Source: Burkholderiales bacterium (GTDB lineage Bacteria; Pseudomonadota; Gammaproteobacteria; Burkholderiales; Burkholderiaceae_C). From it: DNA of 5,874 nt. The position numbers and the translations under genes were made by a program. Location of the stretch: contig JAABTC010000123.1 of NCBI GenBank assembly GCA_011390055.1, positions 1-5,874 on the forward strand, read 5' to 3'. Position 1 is the stretch's first letter. Every line of letters starts with the position of its first letter. The notes below the pieces were generated by a model. That model worked only from the letters and a program-made list of their open reading frames with translations, was not told the DNA's origin and did not search any database. Shown piece after piece: positions 1 through 4,949 of this stretch.

Positions 1-1190
1 ACGGCCACCGTCTTGCCGGCCGGAATCTCGAAGCTGACGTCGTCGAGGATGCGGCGCGCCGGGTCGTAGCCGAACTGCACGCCCTCGAAGCGCACCGTGC
101 CGGCGCCAACCTGCAGGGCCGGCGCGCCCGGCGCATCGGCGATCTCCTTGTGGGTGGACAGCAGGCCGAACATTTTTTCCATGTCCACCGTCGACTGCTT
201 GATCTCGCGGTAGATCACGCCCAGGAAATTGAGCGGGATGTAGAGCTGGATCATCAGCGCATTGACCAGCACCAGGTCGCCCAGGCTCAGGCTGCCGTCC
301 ACCACCCCCAGCGTGGCGCGCCAGACCAGCAGCGTCACGGTGACGGCGATGATCAGGCTCTGGCCCAGGTTGAGCACCGACAGCGAGGTCTGCGACTTGA
401 TCGAGGCCTTTTCCAGCCGCTGCAGGTTCTCGTCGTAGCGCCCCTGCTCGAAGCGCTCGTTGCCGAAGTACTTGACGGTCTCGTAGTTGATGAGAGCGTC
501 GACGGCGCGGGTGTTGGCTTTGCTGTCCTGCTCGTTCATCGCACGGCGGAAGTGGGTGCGCCATTCGGTCACCGTGACGGTGTAGGCGATGTAGGCCACC
601 AGGGCACCGAAGGTGATGCCGGCGAACCAGCCGTCGAAGCGGCTCGCCAACAGCACGATCACCAGGGTGATCTCGACCAGCGTCGGGATGATGTTGTAGA
701 TGAAGTAGTTCAGCAGCGACTGGATCGCGCGCGTGCCGCGTTCGATGTCGCGCGAAACGCCGCCGGTCTGGCGCTCGAGGTGAAAGCGCAGCGACAGGGC
801 GAGCAGGTGTTCGAAGGTCTGCAGCGCCACCTGGCGCGCGATGCGTGCGGCCACCGGGTAGAACAGGAACTCGCGCAGCTCGGTGAAGAGCGTGACGGAC
901 ACCCGCAGTGCGCCGTAGGCCAGCAGCAGCGCCACCGGCACCGCCAGGGCCGTGCGCGGGTCGCCGGGCTTCAAGTCCAGCGCGTCGACGAGCTGCTTCA
1001 GCACCAGCGGCACGCCGATGTTGGCCAGCTTGGCCGCCACCAGGCAAGACAGCGCCAGCAGCACCCGCCAGCGCCATTGCCACACGTAGGGCAGCAGCTT
1101 GCGCACCGTGGACAGGCCGGGGTTGGGCAAGGGCGGGCCGGGCGCCGGCGGCAGCGGCAGCGCCGCGCTGGCGGAGGAGGAAGATCGCAT
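1..1190 (-). CDS. Atm1-type ABC exporter, fused permease/ATPase (3' end cut by window edge)
   Basis: This is the first 396 residues of a half-size ABC exporter, which works as a homodimer in the inner membrane. The family exports glutathione-linked metal or sulfur compounds (mitochondrial Atm1, bacterial NaAtm1). Residues 1-28 are a Ser/Ala/Pro-rich cytoplasmic tail. The transmembrane domain spans about 40-325, with hydrophobic helices near 42-63, 81-103, 161-182, 187-206, 271-290 and 303-325. Two Atm1-family signatures are visible: TGGVSRDIERGTRAI (142-156) and NYETVKYFGNE (235-245). The nucleotide-binding domain starts near 363 with an A-loop FGYDP (373-377) and breaks off at AGKTVA, just before Walker A. 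About 200 residues (Walker A, signature, Walker B, H-loop) lie outside, so ATPase integrity cannot be judged. The ATG at 1190 is preferred; an in-frame GTG lies two codons upstream, and neither has a good Shine-Dalgarno. The gene is divergent from yciA. The family call is firm; the substrate is inferred. Confidence 0.93.
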   Translation of the reverse strand, partial: MRSSSSASAALPLPPAPGPPLPNPGLSTVRKLLPYVWQWRWRVLLALSCLVAAKLANIGVPLVLKQLVDALDLKPGDPRTALAVPVALLLAYGALRVSVTLFTELREFLFYPVAARIARQVALQTFEHLLALSLRFHLERQTGGVSRDIERGTRAIQSLLNYFIYNIIPTLVEITLVIVLLASRFDGWFAGITFGALVAYIAYTVTVTEWRTHFRRAMNEQDSKANTRAVDALINYETVKYFGNERFEQGRYDENLQRLEKASIKSQTSLSVLNLGQSLIIAVTVTLLVWRATLGVVDGSLSLGDLVLVNALMIQLYIPLNFLGVIYREIKQSTVDMEKMFGLLSTHKEIADAPGAPALQVGAGTVRFEGVQFGYDPARRILDDVSFEIPAGKTVA

Positions 1191-1246
1191 GCCCACAGTG
1201 TCGTGGAAGAATCGACGCCCTGCGCAGCCCAGGCCGAGGCCCACCG
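1191..1246. promoter_or_regulatory. Divergent intergenic gap between the ABC exporter and yciA
   Basis: These 56 bp separate two divergent start codons, so promoters for both genes should lie here or inside the opposite gene's 5' end. By eye I find no convincing -35/-10 pair on either strand and no clear operator palindrome. The regulatory role is inferred from gene orientation only. Confidence 0.3.
1236..1239 (+). promoter_or_regulatory. Ribosome binding site of yciA (GAGG)
   Basis: GAGG lies 7 nt upstream of the ATG at 1247. This spacing favours 1247 over the in-frame ATGs at 1274 and 1277, which lack a comparable purine tract in front of them. Confidence 0.55.
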
Positions 1247-1681
1247 ATGACCGCCGCCCACCACCCCGCTTCGATGATGGCCCCGCCGCGGCTGCCCGAC
1301 GGCAGCGACCTGGTGATGCGGGTGATGCCGCTGCCGGCCGACACCAACAGCAACGGCGACATCTTCGGCGGCTGGCTGATGGCGCAGGTGGACATGGCCG
1401 GCGCGGTGCTGCCGGCGCGCATCGCCAAGGGACGCATCGCCACCGTGGCGGTCAACGAGTTCCTGTTCAAGCAAACTGTCTCGGTGGGCGACCTGCTGAG
1501 CTTCTATGCGCGTGTCGAGCGCATCGGCAACACCTCGGTCACGGTGCACGTGGAGGTGTACGCCGAACGCAATCCGGAGAACCTGCAGTTCGTCAAAGTC
1601 ACCGAAGCCAACCTCACCTACGTGGCGATCGACGCCAACGGCCGCCCGAGGCCGATCGCACGCCCCGCCACCGTGGCCTGA
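1247..1681 (+). CDS. yciA: YciA-type acyl-CoA thioesterase (hotdog fold)
   Basis: A 144-residue cytoplasmic acyl-CoA hydrolase that releases free CoA and a fatty or short-chain acid. YciA enzymes act broadly on acyl-CoAs and help keep the CoA pool balanced. The family signature is nearly intact: PADTNSNGDIFGGWLM at residues 30-45, followed by AQVD, whose Asp49 aligns with the catalytic Asp44 of Haemophilus influenzae YciA (HI0827). Further shared segments are GRIATVAVNEFLF, VSVGDLLSFYARV and the C-terminal NLTYVAIDANGRPRPI. The length is close to that of E. coli YciA (about 132 residues), with a slightly longer N-terminus. The ATG at 1247 is supported by GAGG 7 nt upstream; Met10 or Met11 are alternatives, and both would keep the whole domain. 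The gene opens a plus-strand cluster, and its TGA supplies part of the Shine-Dalgarno of the next gene. The family is certain; the preferred acyl chain cannot be read from the sequence. Confidence 0.96.
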   Translation: MTAAHHPASMMAPPRLPDGSDLVMRVMPLPADTNSNGDIFGGWLMAQVDMAGAVLPARIAKGRIATVAVNEFLFKQTVSVGDLLSFYARVERIGNTSVTVHVEVYAERNPENLQFVKVTEANLTYVAIDANGRPRPIARPATVA

Positions 1682-1683
1682 GG
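1680..1683 (+). promoter_or_regulatory. Ribosome binding site overlapping the yciA stop codon
   Basis: The yciA stop reads TGAGG, so GAGG at 1680-1683 shares two bases with the stop codon and sits 7 nt before the ATG at 1691. Ribosomes finishing yciA would land on the next gene's start site, which suggests translational coupling. Confidence 0.55.
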
Positions 1684-1690
1684 CGGCGGC

Positions 1691-2755
1691 ATGCTCAAGG
1701 CCCTGCGCGTTCCGGAGAAGCTCTTCGCGCTGGTGATGTGGGGGGTGTCGCTGGCCTTCGCCGGTTTCCTGATCGGCCTGGGCGGCAAGATCGTGGCCGA
1801 CCTGCCGCGCCTGGAGCACCCGCTCAGCCTGGACGACTTCGTGCAGCCGCCCGGAAGCCTGCGCAGGGTGCAGGAGGAACGCGAGGCCACGGAGGTGCGG
1901 CAACGCGAGGTCATCGCCCAGTTGCAGCAGGCGCGGCTGGCGCTGAACGCCGCGCGCAATGCGGAGCGCGCCGGCCAGTCCGCACACCGCGCCTGGGTGA
2001 GCACGCGGCAGGCCACCACCGACCCGGCACAGGACGCCGAGCTGCTGCGGCGCACGCGCGAGCTCGATGCCTTGAAGGGGCGCGAACGCGACGCCGAGGG
2101 CGCGGTCGAACGCCTGGAAAAGCAGGAGCTCGACACCCACCAGAGCGTCGAACGCCTGCAGCAGCGTCAAACCGACCTGACGCGCAATGCCGACAACGCC
2201 TTTCAGCGGGCCCGCTTCTGGCAAGAGCTGCGCGTCTTCGGTGCCCGCCTGGCCCTGACGCTGCCGCTGCTGGTGTTGGGCGGCTGGATGCTGGCGCGCA
2301 AGCGCCAGAGCGATTACTGGCCGCTGTACCGCGGCTTCGTGCTGTTCGCCGCCTTCACCTTTTTCTTCGAGCTGGTGCCGTACCTGCCGAGCTACGGCGG
2401 CTATGTGCGCTACGCGGTGGGCATCGTCGCCACCGCCATCGCAGGCCACTACGTCATCAAGGCCATGCGCCGCTACCTGGCCAAGCGGCAGGAAGTGGAG
2501 CGCCAGACCGAGCTGCAGCGGCGCCAATCACTGACCACCGAAGCAGCCTTGAAGAAGATGTCCGCCAACGTGTGCCCCGGCTGCGAAAGATCGATCCTGA
2601 CCACCGACAAGGCGCTGGCCAATTTCTGCGTGCATTGCGGCATGACGCTGTTCGACGCCTGCGGGCGCTGCCAGACGCGCAAGAACGTGTTCTTCCACTA
2701 TTGCCCGAGCTGCGGCAGCGGTGCGACACCCGCGGCCTCGGGGCCGCCCGCCTGA
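1691..2755 (+). CDS. Membrane protein with coiled coil and C-terminal double zinc ribbon, function unknown
   Basis: I do not recognise a named family for this 354-residue protein. In order it shows: a hydrophobic N-terminal helix (about 11-32, probably an uncleaved anchor); a Glu/Arg/Gln/Ala-rich segment predicted as long helix or coiled coil (about 56-172); three hydrophobic segments (about 184-202, 213-232 and 237-257); a basic helical linker (258-290); and two cysteine clusters. The clusters are C295-x2-C298 with C313-x2-C316, and C324-x2-C327 with C338-x2-C341, the spacing of two tandem zinc ribbons. With four membrane passes, both ends would lie on the same side; zinc ribbons are normally cytosolic, which would put the coiled coil in the periplasm. 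That topology is inferred. Similar ribbons in other proteins bind protein or nucleic acid partners. The gene starts 9 bp after yciA and precedes the DUF4287/DUF5655 gene, so co-transcription is likely. It is clearly a real gene: the reading frame, Shine-Dalgarno and membrane/zinc architecture are coherent. The function is unknown. Confidence 0.85.
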   Translation: MLKALRVPEKLFALVMWGVSLAFAGFLIGLGGKIVADLPRLEHPLSLDDFVQPPGSLRRVQEEREATEVRQREVIAQLQQARLALNAARNAERAGQSAHRAWVSTRQATTDPAQDAELLRRTRELDALKGRERDAEGAVERLEKQELDTHQSVERLQQRQTDLTRNADNAFQRARFWQELRVFGARLALTLPLLVLGGWMLARKRQSDYWPLYRGFVLFAAFTFFFELVPYLPSYGGYVRYAVGIVATAIAGHYVIKAMRRYLAKRQEVERQTELQRRQSLTTEAALKKMSANVCPGCERSILTTDKALANFCVHCGMTLFDACGRCQTRKNVFFHYCPSCGSGATPAASGPPA

Positions 2756-2789
2756 GCACGGGCCGCTGCACCCAGCATCCACCACCCTT

Positions 2790-2796
2790 GGAGGAG
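2790..2796 (+). promoter_or_regulatory. Strong ribosome binding site (GGAGGAG) of the DUF4287/DUF5655 gene
   Basis: GGAGGAG lies 7 nt upstream of the ATG at 2804. It is the strongest Shine-Dalgarno in the plus-strand cluster and fixes the start. It suggests this gene is translated independently of its upstream neighbour. Confidence 0.75.
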
Positions 2797-2803
2797 AACA
2801 TCG

Positions 2804-3373
2804 ATGGCCGACCTGCAAGCTGCACTCGCCACGCAATTGCGCAACATCCAGAGCCGCACCGGCCAGAGTCTGGCCCAGTTTCGCGACGTCATCGCTGCCA
2901 GCGGCCTCGTCAAGCACGGCGAGGTGCGCGCCATGCTGATGGAAAGGTTCGGGCTGGGCCATGGCGACGCCAACACCCTGGCCCATGCCGCGCGCGCCGC
3001 GGAAGCGACGCCCGCAACGGCAGGGCTACAGGACGCCGAACCGCTCGATGCCCTCTATACCGGACCCAAGGCGGTGCTGCGGCCGCTGCACGGGCAGGTG
3101 ATGGCGGCAATCGAGGGCTTCGGCGTGTTCGAGATTGCGCCGAAAAAGGCCTACCTCAGCCTGCGCCGCAAGAAGCAGTTCGCCATGCTCGGCCCGGCCA
3201 CCCAGACCCAGCTCGAGCTGGGGCTGAACGTCAGGGGCCTGCCACCGCATCCGCGCCTGAAGGTTGTGCCCCCGGGCGGCATGTGCGCGTACAAGGTGCG
3301 ACTGTCGTCGGCGGCGGAGGTCGACGCAGAGTTGGTCGGTTGGTTGCGCAGGGCCTACGACGCGGCCGGCTGA
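2804..3373 (+). CDS. DUF4287 and DUF5655 domain-containing protein
   Basis: A 189-residue soluble protein with no signal peptide or membrane segment. Residues 1 to about 62 fit the DUF4287 domain: a small helical module ending in KHGEVRAMLMERFGLGHGDAN, read here as residues 37-57. Residues about 80-188 fit DUF5655: FEIAPKKAYLSLRRKKQFAM (109-128) is its most typical stretch, followed by a conserved LELGLN segment (137-142), the MCAYKVRL segment (160-167) and a C-terminal EVDAELVGWLRRAYDAA helix. The protein is highly basic in the central motif, which could bind phosphate or nucleic acid, but this is inference and I know of no established activity for either domain. The two-domain arrangement is the usual one for this protein type, and the length looks complete. 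A strong Shine-Dalgarno supports the start. The gene lies 48 bp behind the zinc-ribbon membrane protein and is the last gene of the plus-strand cluster before a convergent repeat region. Confidence 0.9.
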   Translation: MADLQAALATQLRNIQSRTGQSLAQFRDVIAASGLVKHGEVRAMLMERFGLGHGDANTLAHAARAAEATPATAGLQDAEPLDALYTGPKAVLRPLHGQVMAAIEGFGVFEIAPKKAYLSLRRKKQFAMLGPATQTQLELGLNVRGLPPHPRLKVVPPGGMCAYKVRLSSAAEVDAELVGWLRRAYDAAG

Positions 3374-3380
3374 GCCTCGA

Positions 3381-3400
3381 AGCGCTGGCAGTCCAACGCT
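3381..3400 (+). terminator. Small stem-loop just after the DUF5655 stop (weak terminator candidate)
   Basis: AGCGCTGG (3381-3388) and CCAACGCT (3393-3400) form an 8-position stem with one C-A mismatch around a CAGT loop, 7 nt after the stop codon. No T-run follows directly, so intrinsic termination is doubtful. It could instead protect the 3' end of the transcript. Confidence 0.25.
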
Positions 3401-3446
3401 CACACCAAATCGCGTTCAAAAAGTTAAATTTTCTACGATTTACCAG

Positions 3447-3511
3447 TCCGTTCGCCCTGAGGTATCGAAGGGCTTGCGCGGGGCTTCCTTCGATACCTCA
3501 GGACGATCGGA
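3447..3511. terminator. Long stem-loop between convergent genes, putative bidirectional terminator
   Basis: The arms 3456-3471 and 3487-3502 are a perfect 16-bp inverted repeat around a 15-nt loop. Extending outward to 3447 and 3511 gives 25 positions with 23 matched (mismatches at 3455/3503 and 3451/3507). On the plus strand a short TTTT follows at 3533-3536, although it is separated from the stem by about 21 nt. On the minus strand the sequence after the stem is AT-rich with T-runs (complement of 3418-3436). The position between the stop codons at 3373 and 3560 fits termination of both transcripts. Termination is inferred; the stem is seen directly. Confidence 0.55.
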
Positions 3512-3530
3512 GTTACCTCAGCCCGAACGA
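3447..3530. repeat. Three-armed REP-like palindromic repeat
   Basis: Three related arms occur in a row: arm A at 3448-3471, its inverted copy B at 3487-3510, and a second, partial inverted copy C at 3514-3529. A (3449-3464) and the reverse complement of C agree at 14 of 16 positions, differing only in a CC/GG pair. The arm core, CCTGAGGTATCGAAGG, resembles dispersed intergenic palindromes I recall from Comamonadaceae and other Proteobacteria, so this is probably one member of a genome-wide family. One window cannot show copy number. Confidence 0.6.
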
Positions 3531-3559
3531 ACTTTTATGCTGTTGAACGCAAATGAGTA

Positions 3560-4936
3560 TCAGGCGAACAAGCCGATGTCGCGGGCGCTGAAGTTGCCGA
3601 TGCCGGGCACCACGCTTGCGAGGTCGCTGGCGCCCACGCCCATCCAGGTGGCCAGCGTGGCGGCGAGCTGGTCGACCGCCATCGTCGGCAGCATGCGGCC
3701 CTGACCCACGTCGTCGGGGCCGTCGTTGCCCGGCACCGGGGCCTGACCGTGGAAGCGCTGGCCGCGCACCGCACCACCGAAGGCGAAGTGGAAACTGCCC
3801 CAGCCATGGTCGGAGCCGTCGCCGTTGGAGCTGAGCGTGCGGCCGAAATCCGACGCGGTGAACGTGGTGACCTGCGACGACACGCCCAGCTCGATCGTCG
3901 CAGCGTCGAAGGCCGCGAGCGCCGGGCCCACCTGGGCCAGCAGGGCCGGATGGTCGGTGGCCAGGTTGTCGTGGTTGTCGAAGCCGCCGATGCTGACGAA
4001 GAACACCTGCCGCCGCGCGCCGAGCGGGTTGCGTGCGGCGATCATGCGCGCCACCATCGCGAGCTGGCCCGCCAGCGGCGTGGCCGGAAACACGGTGGCC
4101 AGCGGCGCCTGGCCCGCCAAGGCGGTGCCGAGCGCGCCATGGGCATCGATCGATCGCTGCACCACGCGCGCATGCTCGCGCTCGAACAGGTTGGCGCCGG
4201 GCGCGGACGTGATCAGGCTGCGCAGGGCCTGCGCGGCCGCGCTGGAACCGTACAGCGTGTTGCCGATGCCGTTGATCGGCACGGACCCGTTGCTCGTCAC
4301 CTGGTACTGCACGGCGCTGCGTCCGGACAGGTAGATCGCGTTCCCCGCGACGCTGACTGCGGTGAAGGTCGACTGGCCGTTGCCGGCCGCGAACAGGTCG
4401 CCAATCCGCCCGCCCCAGCCCGACAACGCGCCCTCCGGGTTGCTCGCCTGCCAGACCGACTGCTGGTCGTTGTGCGAGAAAAGCTTGGGCGGCAGCGGCA
4501 CCGAACGTGCGGCGTATTGCGCCTTGCTGGTCGGCACCACCAGCGGGCCGACGTTCAACAGCACCCCCAGCCGGCCGGCATCGAACACCGGTTTCAGCGC
4601 GGCGAGCTCGGGCGCCAGCGCGTACTGGCGGCCGTTGGCCAGCGCGAGGGCCGGCGCCAGGGCGGTCGGGCCGAGTGCCGCGAGCGGCGTGGCCAGGCCG
4701 CCGCGCAGCGCGGCGTAGCTGGCGTGGGTGGGTGCGTCGAACGGCACCAGGGTGTTGCCGTGGTCGTTGCCGCCGTAGAAGAACACGCAGACCAGGGCCT
4801 TGTAGTCGCCGGCCGACTGCGCCGCGGCTTCGCCGATGGCGGCCAGGTTCAGCGCCCAGGGTGCCGCACTGCCGGCCAGCGACAGGGCCGAGCTGCGTTT
4901 GAGGAACTCGCGGCGCGATGCATCGGGACGGGTCAT
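3560..4936 (-). CDS. DUF1501 protein with Tat signal peptide (exported, alkaline-phosphatase-like fold family)
   Basis: A 458-residue protein of the DUF1501 family, which is distantly related to the alkaline phosphatase/sulfatase superfamily; no substrate is established that I know of. The N-terminus is a textbook Tat signal: SRREFLKRS (7-15) with Arg8-Arg9, a hydrophobic stretch (16-33) and an AAA site, probable cleavage after Ala39. It should therefore be exported already folded, possibly with bound metal. Family motifs in order: FFYGGNDHGNTLVP (52-65), FSHNDQQSVWQ (153-163), SIGGFDNHDNL (315-325) and TASDFGRTLSSNGDGSDHGWG (360-380). Asp58, His154, Asp320, His322, Asp363 and His377 are plausible metal ligands by analogy only. 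The ATG at 4936 is chosen because the Tat motif follows at once and GAGGAG lies 7 nt upstream; the open frame continues to 5458 but only as an antisense-of-frame shadow inside DUF1800. The gene follows DUF1800 after 11 bp and ends facing the DUF5655 gene. Confidence 0.95.
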   Translation of the reverse strand: MTRPDASRREFLKRSSALSLAGSAAPWALNLAAIGEAAAQSAGDYKALVCVFFYGGNDHGNTLVPFDAPTHASYAALRGGLATPLAALGPTALAPALALANGRQYALAPELAALKPVFDAGRLGVLLNVGPLVVPTSKAQYAARSVPLPPKLFSHNDQQSVWQASNPEGALSGWGGRIGDLFAAGNGQSTFTAVSVAGNAIYLSGRSAVQYQVTSNGSVPINGIGNTLYGSSAAAQALRSLITSAPGANLFEREHARVVQRSIDAHGALGTALAGQAPLATVFPATPLAGQLAMVARMIAARNPLGARRQVFFVSIGGFDNHDNLATDHPALLAQVGPALAAFDAATIELGVSSQVTTFTASDFGRTLSSNGDGSDHGWGSFHFAFGGAVRGQRFHGQAPVPGNDGPDDVGQGRMLPTMAVDQLAATLATWMGVGASDLASVVPGIGNFSARDIGLFA

Positions 4937-4943
4937 CGTGGGG

Positions 4944-4949
4944 CTCCTC
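4944..4949 (-). promoter_or_regulatory. Ribosome binding site of DUF1501 overlapping the DUF1800 stop
   Basis: On the minus strand the DUF1800 stop runs straight into the Shine-Dalgarno as TGAGGAG, with 7 nt to the DUF1501 ATG. This decides the DUF1501 start and implies that the two genes are translationally coupled. Confidence 0.75.

Noticed and set aside
908..1246. In-frame N-terminal extension of the YciA thioesterase back to 908
   Set aside because: It would add 113 Pro/Arg/Ala-rich residues antisense to the ABC exporter; YciA proteins lack such an extension, and 1247 has a GAGG at proper spacing.
150..1250. A 366-codon plus-strand open frame opposite the ABC exporter
   Set aside because: His/Gln/Arg-rich antisense shadow of a clear Atm1-type gene.
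998..2527. A 509-codon minus-strand open frame opposite yciA and the zinc-ribbon gene
   Set aside because: Its His/Gln/Arg/Ala-rich composition has no recognisable domain. It mirrors the coding strand's codon bias and overlaps real genes.
2732..2747. A 6-bp GC-rich inverted repeat (GCGGCC / GGCCGC) with a TCGG loop near the end of the zinc-ribbon gene
   Set aside because: It lies inside the coding region, has no T-tract after it, and stems this short are common by chance at this GC content.
3447..3530. Possible CRISPR array or insertion-sequence end
   Set aside because: There are only three arms, in inverted rather than direct arrangement, with no regular spacers, no cas genes, no transposase and no target-site duplication visible.
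1099..3546. An 815-codon plus-strand open frame running across yciA, the zinc-ribbon gene and the DUF5655 gene
   Set aside because: It is a frame-shifted shadow: the product is low-complexity and Arg/Ala/Gly-rich, while the three overlapping frames show clear families, motifs and Shine-Dalgarno sites. Long spurious frames are expected at this GC content.
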